Notes under the pieces: generated by a model
The model's database searches: none
Told to the model about the DNA's origin: nothing
Seen by the model: the letters and a program-made list of their open reading frames with translations, nothing else
Shown here: positions 16,806-25,921 of the stretch, one piece after another
Layout: every line of letters begins with the position of its first letter
Numbering within the stretch: the first letter of the stretch is position 1
NCBI GenBank assembly: GCA_012840015.1
Contig: DUMF01000027.1
Coordinates: 1 to 64,000, forward strand
Source of the DNA: Bacillota bacterium
GTDB taxonomy: Bacteria; Bacillota; Sulfobacillia; DUMF01
Length of the DNA: 64,000 bases
Direction of reading: 5' to 3'
Translations under genes and position numbers: made by a program

Positions 16806-17834
16806 TTAGATTGCGCGAATCTCCTGCCTCATGAAAAGTACGTACGAAGCCGCAAAACAAAGCAGGGTAGCAGCAACGAGACCCGCCACGTCTGGCCAAA
16901 TCAAAAGCAGGCTCTGGCTGAGAGGCAGTGGCCCAGGAATTGCTCCCTCAAGCTGCTCGACAGATATTGGGCCCAGCGCCCTCGTGTGTGGGCTAAGCAA
17001 CGTGGACGTAGCTTCATAGTAAAGCGTGGTGGGAGACAACCTGGAGAGGGCCATTTCTATTCTCTGGTGACGCATCAACTCAAGCGCCGTCGGCTCAGAC
17101 GGCAGCGGAACAACTGCATCAGCCACAAGCCCTGCAAGGAGTGTAGCAAACACCGTGAAGAAAAGCCATGTTGCCATTCCAGCCAGCGCAGACGTGGCCG
17201 CCTGTCTGAAAACTATCGAGAACATGATTGAGACGCTAAGCCAGAAGGCTACATAAACAATCGTCAGCAACGCAAAGCAGACTACCCGCAGTATCTCTTC
17301 GCTGGAAGGCGGGATTCCAATTAGCTCTATGCCGAGTCCCGATATAAGCAACGTAAGAGCCACCAACGCAAGGCTTACCGCGCAAAGAGCTGCAAGGAAT
17401 TTGCCGTTTATCACTGAGTCACGGTGGATAGGTTGTGAGAGGATGCGGCTTAAGGTACCCCGCGTCTGTTCGCCGTTGACAGAGTCAAAGCCAAGGGCAA
17501 GCCCCAGCAAGGGTCCCAAGAAGCCGAGGAAACTCAAGAACGAAGGAAGGGATCCCCCAGACGTGCTGAACAGCAGCAGGAATACAAATCCCGTCTCTAC
17601 CGCTTCCATGGCCGACTCCCTGATGGTAGAAGCAGCCACGTATACGGCTGATAACCCAGTGACAGCCACCAAGCCAAGCAAGATCAACAAGCGTTTGCCC
17701 CCAAGGTGGTCAGCCAGCTCCTTGTGGGTCACAGCTCCAAGCCCACTGGCCCACGCCGACGTGAGTTTGTTGAACCAGTTCTTGTGCAAGCCCAATTTTG
17801 CATCTGGCTGAACACTCAGCTCATGTCCACCCAT
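16806..17834 (-). CDS. ABC-2 type transporter permease
   Basis: 342-aa multi-helix membrane subunit. After a soluble N-terminus there are helices near residues 50-68, 80-120 (Ser/Phe/Leu-rich), 155-175, 190-235 and a C-terminal helix. The segment DSVNGEQTRGTLSRILSQPIHRD is the typical cytoplasmic loop of NosY/YhaP-like ABC-2 permeases. It begins 4 bases after the stop of its ATPase gene, and a NEW3 protein is encoded upstream, so the three form an export system. The cargo is unknown; a lipid, small molecule or membrane-stress function is possible. Confidence 0.88.
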   Translation of the reverse strand: MGGHELSVQPDAKLGLHKNWFNKLTSAWASGLGAVTHKELADHLGGKRLLILLGLVAVTGLSAVYVAASTIRESAMEAVETGFVFLLLFSTSGGSLPSFLSFLGFLGPLLGLALGFDSVNGEQTRGTLSRILSQPIHRDSVINGKFLAALCAVSLALVALTLLISGLGIELIGIPPSSEEILRVVCFALLTIVYVAFWLSVSIMFSIVFRQAATSALAGMATWLFFTVFATLLAGLVADAVVPLPSEPTALELMRHQRIEMALSRLSPTTLYYEATSTLLSPHTRALGPISVEQLEGAIPGPLPLSQSLLLIWPDVAGLVAATLLCFAASYVLFMRQEIRAI

Positions 17835-17838
17835 GCCC

Positions 17839-18807
17839 TTAACCAGCCCTCCGATGGGTTTGCTCCTCAGCAGTCAAGAAATATCGCCGGTAGATCTCGT
17901 CGAGGCTTCGGCCCCTGACAGCCAAATGAAGGAGTGACGTTCCTGATTGGTATATGACTTTGGCTACCTCTCCCCTTGCATCGCTCATGCAGTGGAGAAG
18001 CAAGGTGTCCCCAGCCTGTTCCACAGCGTCCACCCCTGTTATTCCTTTTAGGTTACGGATCAGCTCCTCAGTCGTGGGCTGAGCACGTACCTCCAGGACA
18101 TAGGGTTCGTCTTTGAACAGCTGGGATGACAGTTCCTCCACGCACCCAAGCGCTACTATCTTTCCTCTCACGAAAATCCCCACTCGATCACACACTTGCT
18201 GCACTTGATGGAGCAAGTGTGAAGCAAGAAGTACTGTAACCCTCTCCTCTTTGCTCAGCTGGGTGATAAATTGAAGCATTTGCCTGACGCCCTCTGGGTC
18301 TATACCCAGAGTTGGCTCATCAAGTATAACGATCCTCGGCTTCTTCACCAGTGCGTCGGCAAGACCAAGGCGCTGGAGCATCCCCCTGGAGTATCCACCC
18401 GCCTTGCGGTCTGCCACTTCTGCTAAACCAACTCGCTCAAGCAACTCATTCACCCGCTCCTCAGCCTGTTTGCGAGGAATACCGTTCAAGGCGGCAGTGT
18501 AAAGTAGGTTTTCCTTCCCGGTGAGGTCCTCGTAAAACCCTACTCTGTCCGGGAGGTAGCCGACAACCTTCTTGACCCCAAGAGGATCCCTTGTGGGGTC
18601 CAACCCGACCACTTGTACCGAACCTTCCGAGGGCTCGGTGAGGCCTAGCAGCATTAAAATGGTGGTAGTCTTCCCGGCGCCGTTTGGCCCGAGGAGGCCA
18701 AAGGTTTCTCCCTCGTAAATCTCCAAGTTGAGCCGGTCCACGGCCACAAAGGACCCATACCTCTTCACTAGGTCCCGCGTTCTGATTACCACGTTTCCCT
18801 GGTTCAT
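17839..18807 (-). CDS. ABC-2 exporter ATP-binding protein
   Basis: ATPase of about 322 aa: Walker [11 protein letters not shown]-loop [11 protein letters not shown], signature YSRGMLQRL (variant of LSGGQ), Walker [17 protein letters not shown] and the H-loop [10 protein letters not shown]. The C-terminal 80 residues form the regulatory extension found in drug and antibiotic exporters. ATG 18807, 2 bases after the NEW3-protein stop and 8 bases after GGAG, is preferred over the longer open frame to 18891. It powers the ABC-2 permease encoded next. Confidence 0.92.
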   Translation of the reverse strand: MNQGNVVIRTRDLVKRYGSFVAVDRLNLEIYEGETFGLLGPNGAGKTTTILMLLGLTEPSEGSVQVVGLDPTRDPLGVKKVVGYLPDRVGFYEDLTGKENLLYTAALNGIPRKQAEERVNELLERVGLAEVADRKAGGYSRGMLQRLGLADALVKKPRIVILDEPTLGIDPEGVRQMLQFITQLSKEERVTVLLASHLLHQVQQVCDRVGIFVRGKIVALGCVEELSSQLFKDEPYVLEVRAQPTTEELIRNLKGITGVDAVEQAGDTLLLHCMSDARGEVAKVIYQSGTSLLHLAVRGRSLDEIYRRYFLTAEEQTHRRAG

Positions 18808-18809
18808 GG

Positions 18810-19985
18810 TTATCTCCGCCCGTATGTCTCGAATACCTTGTACACGCCCAGAACCACAACAAGAACTATCCCCGCGCCCACAAGGCCCCATAACGTAGAC
18901 ACATGCACAGTCACGCGAAGTTCAGCGTTGTCGTACGCTTCAGGCGAGCTCACCGAAATTGAGATCAGGTAGTCGCCAGCAATGGCGCGGCTGTCTGGCC
19001 GTATCTTGGCCACTACCTCGCGGGACTGCCCTGCGGGCAACACGTCAATCCTGTCGGGCTCAAACGTAACCGCCCAGTTGCTCGGCGCACTTGAGGATAG
19101 GGTGAGGTCCCGTAAATCAGCACTCCCCACGTTCTTGACAAGCAGGGTAACTGGACTTTCCCTGCCTGCCTCCGCCCTTGCGTTGAGCCTACCGCTGGGA
19201 GTGGTAACCTCCACCCCGTATGAACCCATTATTATGACTTTAAGCTCAGTTCGCGCGGAGGTCTTGGCCGCAGTAGCGGCTACTTGAATCGGATACTCCC
19301 CAGCTTTTACCTGCCGTGGCGGCTTAACGTTAACCGTGATGCTCTCAGTGGTGTTTCCCTTGACTGAAATCGACGCTATCTGTTTGTCCTGGTATGACGT
19401 TTTAAAGGTGACCTGCCAACCCTCAGGCGCGTTGGCAGACAAGCTGTACATTTGGTCCTCCGTACTGTCGTTGACGAGGGTGATCCGAAACTCGTATTCA
19501 GCTTCGCTTGGACCACGCAGCACAGGATAGTCCACAACGAATCTGGTAGCTGAGGGCGCCTGTGGGTCTATCTTGACCTCGAGGGGTAATGAGGCGTAAT
19601 TCCCTCCTGAACTTGCCCTCACGCTCAGCTTGTATGTTGCAGGTTTGACGTTCAAAGGCACTTTGGTTTCCAGAGTGAACGGCACAGATTCTCCAGGCAG
19701 CACCAAAACCTGGTGTACTTGGCGCCCTCCGCCTTTGATTACGCTATGCCAACCTTCTGGCGAGGAAGCAACTGTGAGCGACACCAAGCACGGCGTGTCG
19801 GAGGTATTCTTTACGTCTATGGAAAAGCTCACCACGTCTCCGGGCTTTGAGGTCACTCCCGGATACGGCGTAAACAGCACGAGCCCAGACTGAGCCAGCA
19901 CAGCTCTGGGAGAGACCAGGCCCGTAACCAACAGTGTGACCACACATGCCACCACAAGCACGCATCTCAAGCGCGGTGCACGCAT
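18810..19985 (-). CDS. Secreted/membrane-anchored NEW3-domain protein
   Basis: 391 aa with a signal peptide (basic start, hydrophobic core about residues 8-27, cleavage near VLAQS), then three to four Ig-like beta domains. Each carries the NEW3/CARDB pattern, for example [21 protein letters not shown] and [11 protein letters not shown] preceded by [11 protein letters not shown]-type strands. A single C-terminal helix (about 365-383) with a short basic cytoplasmic end YGRR anchors it. It precedes an ATPase and an ABC-2 permease in one operon, a known arrangement in which the extracellular protein probably helps the exporter; its ligand is unknown. Confidence 0.85.
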   Translation of the reverse strand: MRAPRLRCVLVVACVVTLLVTGLVSPRAVLAQSGLVLFTPYPGVTSKPGDVVSFSIDVKNTSDTPCLVSLTVASSPEGWHSVIKGGGRQVHQVLVLPGESVPFTLETKVPLNVKPATYKLSVRASSGGNYASLPLEVKIDPQAPSATRFVVDYPVLRGPSEAEYEFRITLVNDSTEDQMYSLSANAPEGWQVTFKTSYQDKQIASISVKGNTTESITVNVKPPRQVKAGEYPIQVAATAAKTSARTELKVIIMGSYGVEVTTPSGRLNARAEAGRESPVTLLVKNVGSADLRDLTLSSSAPSNWAVTFEPDRIDVLPAGQSREVVAKIRPDSRAIAGDYLISISVSSPEAYDNAELRVTVHVSTLWGLVGAGIVLVVVLGVYKVFETYGRR

Positions 19986-20146
19986 GCGCCGTTACCTCCT
20001 GATCTTTCGATTTACGGCATCCCGTCAGGGGTGAGAAATAAACCGCAATTTAGATGTTAGGACGCGTTCAAAAGTCCGTCAAGGAGCCCACACCGCCAAG
20101 GACAGTTCGAGGGTCGCTGACCTGATAGGCAAGAATCTGGAGGTTA

Positions 20147-20812
20147 TCAATCAGATTCCGCGGACCTGATTCCTTCGATCGCCATTATCTCCGGCAAAAC
20201 ATCAGCCATTCGGAGATCTCTCGGGATGGTCACGTGGAAAGTTATCCTGATGAAGCGGTTACCATCGAGGTACTCCATTTGAACATTGGTTATGTTAATG
20301 CCATGGGCACCCAGAACCATTCCAAGCCTTCCGAGGAGCCCAGGCCTGTCTACCGATTCCACTGTTATCGTGCGAAAACACCTCCTGGCGGCCATGTGCT
20401 GCATCTTTCTCTGGAGAAGTAGGGCACCCAAAACGACAGCTGTAGTTACCATGGCAGCCTTGTACATCCCTGCTCCCACGGCCAGACCCACAGCAGCCAT
20501 CACCCACAGACTGGCAGCTGTGGTTAGCCCGTAAACCGTGCCGCCCTCCCTGAGGATCGTTCCAGCTCCCAGAAAGCCTATCCCACTCACCACTTGAGCG
20601 GCAATACGCCCGGGGTCGGCCTGCGCAACCCCACGAAATGCTAGTGTCATCTCATTCGAGACCATCATTATCAGTGCAGATCCTACGCATACCAGAATGT
20701 GTGTACGCAACCCCGCAGGTCGGTTCATGGCCTCTCTCTCGATTCCCACTAAACCGCCTAGGACCGCAGCAAGAACCAGCCGCAAGAAAGTAACCAGGTC
20801 CCCAAAAACCAT
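20147..20812 (-). CDS. MgtC/SapB family membrane protein
   Basis: About 221 aa. Hydrophobic N-terminal domain with the family signatures GGLVGIERE, RPAGLRTHILVCVGSALIMM (as shorter blocks) and GIGFLGAGTIL, then a cytosolic ACT-like domain from about residue 155 (FRTITVESVDRPGLLGRLGM). MgtC proteins modulate magnesium homeostasis and F-type ATPase rather than transporting magnesium. ATG 20812, 9 bases after AGGAGGG, fits best; GTG 20815 is also possible. A perfect TATAAT (minus strand, 20979 to 20974) upstream may be its -10 box, without a good -35. Confidence 0.88.
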   Translation of the reverse strand: MVFGDLVTFLRLVLAAVLGGLVGIEREAMNRPAGLRTHILVCVGSALIMMVSNEMTLAFRGVAQADPGRIAAQVVSGIGFLGAGTILREGGTVYGLTTAASLWVMAAVGLAVGAGMYKAAMVTTAVVLGALLLQRKMQHMAARRCFRTITVESVDRPGLLGRLGMVLGAHGINITNVQMEYLDGNRFIRITFHVTIPRDLRMADVLPEIMAIEGIRSAESD

Positions 20813-20815
20813 CAC

Positions 20816-21139
20816 GGAATTCCCTCCTACTGGAGATCCTCGCAAAAATTGAGCCGAAGTAGAAGCACAACAAGCAACTACTTGCGCTTACCGGTACAGA
20901 TCAGCATGAGATGGAAACCAGCTTTTCACTTTCAATCCTTGCCATCCTGGGGCTTCAGGGCATGGGCACCTTGATTATAGCACGAGGTATGTGTACGAAA
21001 CGGCGGAAGGACTTCATATGGAATAGCGGCTGGCAGTGACTTCACAGCCGAGCTGCCGTAGGGCTTCAGTCCTAATCGCTTTTCACGGCTTAAGTCGCAC
21101 TGACATACCTTTCCTGGGAAAATGCAATGCCTCTGCTCC
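20816..21139. other. Leader of mgtC and IS boundary
   Basis: Contains the TATAAT noted for mgtC and about 160 bases of leader. I looked for magnesium-sensing leader elements and did not recognise one. The remnant of an IS element begins soon after 21100. Confidence 0.4.
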
Positions 21140-22130
21140 CGTCCTAGTCGTTGTCACTCCCCCTACCGTTTCTGCTCTTATCTACAGCCCCATCGAACTA
21201 TTCGAGACAAACACCCTCCTAGAACACTCGAGGGTTTACGGCTCCAAAAAAGGGGCAAAAAAGGCCCAAGACTGTGGTCAGAGTGCGGAAGTCGGGCTAG
21301 TCTTCTACGATTCCGCCAGCAGCTGCTGCGAAAGAAGCCACTCTCCCTTGGTCAAGTACAAGTATCGGTACTCAGGCGATCAGCGATCGGATCGGCTTCA
21401 GATCAACCCTGGCCTTCTCGTAACCCCTGAAGGCATCCCGATTGCCCATGAAATCTTCAGCGGCAACGTAGCTGAGAAGAACACGCTCTTTGAAACCATC
21501 GCGGTTCTGACGGATCACTTCCACACCGGTGAGTGCGTCTTCGTAGCTGACCTTGGTATGGTAAGCGACGACAATCTCTCTCTTCGGTGCGTGAGGCGGG
21601 ATTACGGTACATCCTGGGCTTCCAGAAACGCGGTCGGGTAGTAAGTGATGAACTTCTAGAAAAGCATCAGGACCTTGGTAGCTACAGTCGTACTGGCGAA
21701 GGAGGTTCACTCCTCAACAAAGAAGTCGTGTATTATATTCTCTGTTATAACCCGGCTAAGGCTGAGGATAACCGTAAGCTCACCTCCAACGGCATTGTCG
21801 TAAGCTAGCTAAGACCCTAGAGAAGAAAGACATAACACCGTTCTTCGATGTAATTTAGGATGGTCAAAGTACACTCGCCTTCCAGCGTAACGAAGCCGCC
21901 ATCTACCACTACAACCAAACACGCGTGCGCGGTCGCGTCCTTATCTGCGTGATGGCTGACCTTTTCGAACAGTGGCTTTACGTGCTGCACCGCTACCAAA
22001 TTGAAGCCGAGATGTGCGAAGCGTCTCGCTTACCACCCGGGGAACACCAGAAGGCAAACTGTCGCGAACTAAAAGCGTCTTATAGGCCCCTTAATTTTAC
22101 TGGTTTGCTACCAAAGCTGGGTCTATGAGG
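21140..22130 (+). pseudogene. IS1634/IS4-like transposase remnant
   Basis: Pieces of one transposase in at least three frames: KYKYRYSGDQRSDRLQINPG and IPIAHEIFSGNVAEKNTLFE (21350-21500), DLGMVSDDNL (DDE Asp region), RYILGFQKRGR (from 21605), and near the end IYHYNQTRVRGRVLICVMA (about 21900-21955). Stops and frame changes interrupt it repeatedly. It lies between mgtC and the molybdenum hydroxylase operon, ahead of that operon's terminator. Confidence 0.8.
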
Positions 22131-22168
22131 AAAGAAGTGTAGATTTGACGGATAGGCGACACAAAAAA

Positions 22169-22207
22169 GCAGCACTGGCACGGTAGATAACCAATGCTGC
22201 TTTTTTT
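22169..22207. terminator. Bidirectional intrinsic terminator
   Basis: Ten-pair stem GCAGCACTGG/CCAATGCTGC (one mismatch), preceded by A6 and followed by T7, so it works on both strands. On the minus strand it closes the molybdenum-hydroxylase operon 34 bases after its last stop codon. Confidence 0.85.
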
Positions 22208-22240
22208 GCGCATTTTGGGAAGCTGGGACCTGGCAAGCCC

Positions 22241-23242
22241 TTACTTCGCTTTTTCCTTTTCGAGCTTCTCCAGTTCGGCGAGAATCTTCTCTGGGGTCGC
22301 GGGCAGATCCCTGATCCGAACCCCTACGGCATCATATATAGCATTCAGAATAGCCGGCGCAGTAGGTAAAAGCGACGGCTCGCCTATGCCCTTCGCACCG
22401 AACGGCCCCTTCGGCTCGGGGATTTCCACAATGGCGCTCTCAATGGGCGGTACGTCCAAAGCTGTAGGTACGATGTAGTTAGCAAGCTGGGGGTTGAGGA
22501 CGTGGCCTTTTTCGATAACCAAGTTTTCGGTAAGCCCGTATCCGATACCCATGGCTATCCCGCCTTCTATTTGCCCTTCCACCATCATGGGATTAATGGC
22601 TTTCCCGCAATCGTGCACCGCGTAAATCTTAAGCACCTCGACTTCGCCAGTTTCGGTATCCACTTCTACCTCCGCAACCTGTGCCGCGTAAACGAACGCC
22701 TCGTACGGCTTTCCGTGCCCGGTTTCCTTGTCTAGCAATGTCGTCGCAGGGTTGTATGTGCCGTGACCCTGTGCAGGCCTACCGCGACCTACTTCGGCTG
22801 TCTTGGCAACATCGGCGATCGCAACCCGCTTCTCCGGAAAATCCTTCAAATACACCCAGCCGTCGGCCACATCTAAGCCGTGAGGAAGGACTCCCAACAT
22901 GTCTGCAGCCACGTCAAGTAGTATGGATTTCGCCTGCTCACACGCTTTCTTAACGGCGTTCCCAGCGATGTAGGTCACCCTCGAAGCTACCGAGCCAGCA
23001 TCCATCGGTACCGCCTGCGTATCGCCATAAATCAGGCTAATGCGGTCATAAGGGATGCCGAGGGTGTCCGCGGCTATTTGCGCCAGTACCGTTCCAGAAC
23101 CTTGCCCGATATCTTGCGCACCTGTCAGGACGGTCGCACTGCCGTCAGGGTTATACTTCGCAAAGGCAGCACTGGGATTCGGGTAAGAGGTGAAACCCAG
23201 CGGGTAGTACATGCAAGCCATCCCTCTACCTCGCTTCTTCAT
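22241..23242 (-). CDS. Molybdenum hydroxylase, molybdopterin subunit, C-terminal half (NdhM-like)
   Basis: 333 aa, equal to the second half of a xanthine-dehydrogenase-family molybdopterin subunit. It starts KKRGRGMACMYYPLG, continues with GAQDIGQGSGTVLAQIAA and GDTQAVPMDAGSVASR, and ends with GAKGIGEPSLLP, which holds the catalytic Glu. In most relatives this is fused to the preceding gene; here the two overlap in ATGA with GGAGGTGAT just ahead, a real internal start. This split, the sizes and the gene order FAD-FeS-L-M match clostridial nicotinate dehydrogenase (ndhFSLM). The substrate of this enzyme is not shown by sequence. Confidence 0.88.
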   Translation of the reverse strand: MKKRGRGMACMYYPLGFTSYPNPSAAFAKYNPDGSATVLTGAQDIGQGSGTVLAQIAADTLGIPYDRISLIYGDTQAVPMDAGSVASRVTYIAGNAVKKACEQAKSILLDVAADMLGVLPHGLDVADGWVYLKDFPEKRVAIADVAKTAEVGRGRPAQGHGTYNPATTLLDKETGHGKPYEAFVYAAQVAEVEVDTETGEVEVLKIYAVHDCGKAINPMMVEGQIEGGIAMGIGYGLTENLVIEKGHVLNPQLANYIVPTALDVPPIESAIVEIPEPKGPFGAKGIGEPSLLPTAPAILNAIYDAVGVRIRDLPATPEKILAELEKLEKEKAK

Positions 23243-24498
23243 CTGCCATCACCTCCAGCGACCTTCCATCCTGACATTGAGGATAGTTTCTTCAGAATCT
23301 CGTCCAGCGTGGCGTTTTGGAGCGTCTGTCCTGTAGGCAGAGTATCCCCGCTGACCACGCAGTTCTTCATCCTGAACTCCATGGGATCCATACCTATAGC
23401 TCTGGCCACCGAGTCTGTGTGGCACTCGTAAGCGTATCCCGCCTGGGGCACACCGAATCCCCTCATCGCTCCTCCGATATTGTTATTTGTATAGACGAGG
23501 TAAGCCTCTATCCTCACGTTGGGTATCCGGTAAGGCCCAGCAGCGTGAACCAGTGCTTTCGTCAGCGTCGATTCGCCCCACGAAACATAAGCCCCGGCGT
23601 CGCTAATGATTTTGACCTCGCGGGCAGTTATTGTGCCGTCCATCTTTACCCCGGTCTTATAGAACATCACATATGGGTGACGCACCGTCGTCGCGGTGAA
23701 CTCTTCTTCACGAGTGAATACGAGCTTCACCGGCCTGCCAGTCTTCATCGAAAGCAAGGCCACAATGGCTTCGGTGGTCATTTCGTTCTTGCCGCCGAAC
23801 CCTCCTCCGATGCAAGGGGTGAGGACCCTGATCTTCGAGAGAGGCATCTTGAGTACCTTCCCGAGGTCCGACGCGACCAAGAACGGCCTTTGCACAGTAG
23901 TCCAGACAGTGAGCCTACCGGTCGGGTCGTAATACGCCAGTTGCGCGTGTGGCTCGATGTGAACGTGTTCCACAAATTGGGTGGTGTACCTTTCCTCGAT
24001 TATTTTGTCCGCCTCGGCAAACCCCTTCTCTATGTCACCATGAACCACCGTAAAATGGGTCGGGATGTTGTCCTTGTGGACCTTGGGAGCGTCAGGCTTC
24101 ATGGCTTCCAGGGGATCAAAAACGGCGGGAAGCTCCTCATATTTGATTTTTATAGCCTTGGCTGCCTGATCTGCCACTTCAAGGGAGGTAGCCGCTACAC
24201 CGGCGATCGCATCTCCCTCATACCTGATCTTGTCCTGGGCCATGACAGGCTGGTCAAGATGAGTGAAGCCGAAGGCGTTGAACGGCACGTCCTTCGCAGT
24301 AACCACGCCCATCACACCGGGAATGGCCTCCGCGGCTGAAGTGTCTACCTCTATCAGCCTGGCGTGAGGTATGCCTGCCCGCCTGACCTTGCAGTAAAGC
24401 ATCCCAGGCATTTTGATATCTTCGCCGTAAAGGGAGCGGCCCGTCACTTGTAACACCGCATCGTGCCTTGGAAGACGCTGACCGATAACCGGACTCAT
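23239..24498 (-). CDS. Molybdenum hydroxylase, molybdopterin subunit, N-terminal half (NdhL-like)
   Basis: 419 aa. Residues 1-110 form the a/b-hammerhead domain (GRSLYGEDIKMPGMLY), followed by the first molybdopterin-binding domain with EPHAQLAYYD, TPCIGGGFGGKNEMT and GAMRGFGVPQAGYAYE. The chain ends where other family members continue into KKRGRG, the start of the next gene. It overlaps the FeS gene by 4 bases. Together with the next gene it forms the substrate and molybdenum-cofactor site of a heteromeric hydroxylase. Whether a selenium or sulfur ligand is used cannot be seen. Confidence 0.9.
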   Translation of the reverse strand: MSPVIGQRLPRHDAVLQVTGRSLYGEDIKMPGMLYCKVRRAGIPHARLIEVDTSAAEAIPGVMGVVTAKDVPFNAFGFTHLDQPVMAQDKIRYEGDAIAGVAATSLEVADQAAKAIKIKYEELPAVFDPLEAMKPDAPKVHKDNIPTHFTVVHGDIEKGFAEADKIIEERYTTQFVEHVHIEPHAQLAYYDPTGRLTVWTTVQRPFLVASDLGKVLKMPLSKIRVLTPCIGGGFGGKNEMTTEAIVALLSMKTGRPVKLVFTREEEFTATTVRHPYVMFYKTGVKMDGTITAREVKIISDAGAYVSWGESTLTKALVHAAGPYRIPNVRIEAYLVYTNNNIGGAMRGFGVPQAGYAYECHTDSVARAIGMDPMEFRMKNCVVSGDTLPTGQTLQNATLDEILKKLSSMSGWKVAGGDGR

Positions 24499-24995
24499 GC
24501 TCCCTCACCCCCAACGCGTGCCATCTGTCTGGAAGCCTTCATAATGGCTTTCACGATTTTGGCATAACCCGTGCACCTGCAAATGTTACCGGAAATCCCC
24601 CTGCGCACCTGATCCTCGGTAGGGTTGGGGATTTCGTCTAAAAGCGCTTTGGCCGACATTAGCATGCCCGGCCCGCAGAAGCCGCACTGGAGTGCGCCTT
24701 CCTCTATGAACGCCTTCTGAAGCGGATGAAGCTCCGCTCCCTTCGCCAGACCCTCTATCGTCTGAATAGCCCTGCCGTCCACTTTTGGCGCTAGGATAAG
24801 GCAGGCATTTACCGCCTTCCCATCAACCAGCACAGTGCATGCTCCGCACTCGCCAGTCTCGCAACCACGTTTAGTACCCGTATAGCCCAACTGTTCGCGC
24901 AACACATTGAGCAGCGTATCGTTTGCTTTTACATCAGCACTCACTTCGGAACCGTTGAGGGTGAACCTGATGTGGTGCGTAGATGCCTCCGTCAT
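24495..24995 (-). CDS. Molybdenum hydroxylase, [2Fe-2S] subunit
   Basis: 166 aa with two [2Fe-2S] clusters: a plant-ferredoxin-type domain with GCETGECGACTVLVDG and NACL, then the helical domain with QCGFCGPGML and NICRCTGY. It passes electrons from the molybdenum site to FAD. Length and cysteine pattern are standard for XdhC/CoxS/NdhS. It overlaps both neighbours by 4 bases, so the four subunits should be made in fixed ratio. Confidence 0.95.
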   Translation of the reverse strand: MTEASTHHIRFTLNGSEVSADVKANDTLLNVLREQLGYTGTKRGCETGECGACTVLVDGKAVNACLILAPKVDGRAIQTIEGLAKGAELHPLQKAFIEEGALQCGFCGPGMLMSAKALLDEIPNPTEDQVRRGISGNICRCTGYAKIVKAIMKASRQMARVGGEGA

Positions 24996-25918
24996 GCCAT
25001 CTCACCCTCCCCTACACACGCTGACAACGCTCTTTTCGTGAGTACCTTAACCATCTTACGCCTGTATTCCGCACCTGCACGAAAGTCCGTAATCGGTTTG
25101 CTGTCGGCAGCAGCTTTTTCTGCAGCGATTCGGAAGTTTTCTGCATTGGCCGGCCTGCCAACCAACCATTCCTCAGCCGAGCGCGACCTCATTGGCACTG
25201 GAGCCACGGCTCCGAGGGCCACCCGAGCCTCCCGCACGACAGCCTCTGCCATCCGCAGCCTCACAGCTACGTTCACGATGGCGAGCGTAAGTGCTTTTCT
25301 TCGCCCAAGCTTCAAGAACCACGTGCGGTCATTCAGGCTGGTACCTGGAATGACCACTTCCGTAATAACTTCGTCGGGTTTGAGTACTGTAGCCTTTGGA
25401 CCAGCAAACAGATCCTCCACCTTGAGCGACCGCTGCCCTCCCGAGCTCATCACCACCAGCTCGGCATCCATAGCGATGAGCGGCGGTGCCATGTCTGCTG
25501 ACGGTACAGCCGAAGCGAGGTTGCCTGCGATCGTCCCCAGGTTACGCGTCTGAACCGCCCCTACTTGTGAGGCAGCCTGGTATAAAGCGAAAGCCTTCTG
25601 CCGCACCAACTCGGAACCCTCAATCTGGGCTATTTTAGTGGCCGCGCCTATTCTCAAGTTCCCATCGTCTATCCGAATGAACCTTAGTTCCCGGAGGCGT
25701 TCGATATCCACTACGTACTCCGGGTTGACCGTTTCTGCTCTCATGTTGACCACGAGATCAGTTCCGCCCGCTATTATCTTGGCCTTGTCCTTCAGCTCTC
25801 CTAGAACCTTGAGGCATTCATCCAAAGAGCTGGGAGACAGGTATACGAATGGCCTCAAATCAAGCATCCCCCTCGATATCCCGAGCGGGCGCGGCCCTGG
25901 CCACGCCCGCTCTCGCAA
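24992..25918 (-). CDS. Molybdenum hydroxylase, FAD-binding subunit
   Basis: About 308 aa in the open frame. The FAD-binding motifs are IIAGGTDLVVNMR and TRNLGTIAGNLASAVPSAD, with a CO-dehydrogenase-flavoprotein-like C-terminal domain. The likely true start is the ATG that gives MLDLRPFVYLSPSSLDEC, about 18 codons in (near 25861), preceded by GGG; the open frame's earlier start overlaps the end of the M24 gene region. First gene of the hydroxylase quartet; it hands electrons to NAD or another acceptor not visible here. Confidence 0.92.
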   Translation of the reverse strand: MRERAWPGPRPLGISRGMLDLRPFVYLSPSSLDECLKVLGELKDKAKIIAGGTDLVVNMRAETVNPEYVVDIERLRELRFIRIDDGNLRIGAATKIAQIEGSELVRQKAFALYQAASQVGAVQTRNLGTIAGNLASAVPSADMAPPLIAMDAELVVMSSGGQRSLKVEDLFAGPKATVLKPDEVITEVVIPGTSLNDRTWFLKLGRRKALTLAIVNVAVRLRMAEAVVREARVALGAVAPVPMRSRSAEEWLVGRPANAENFRIAAEKAAADSKPITDFRAGAEYRRKMVKVLTKRALSACVGEGEMA

Positions 25919-25921
25919 TAC

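Noticed and set aside
20816-20980. Magnesium riboswitch ahead of mgtC
   Set aside because: No conserved M-box or mini-ykkC-like pieces could be recognised by eye.
22241-25918. Firm call of nicotinate dehydrogenase
   Set aside because: Architecture fits, but none of the downstream nicotinate-fermentation genes are in the window, so substrate is left open.
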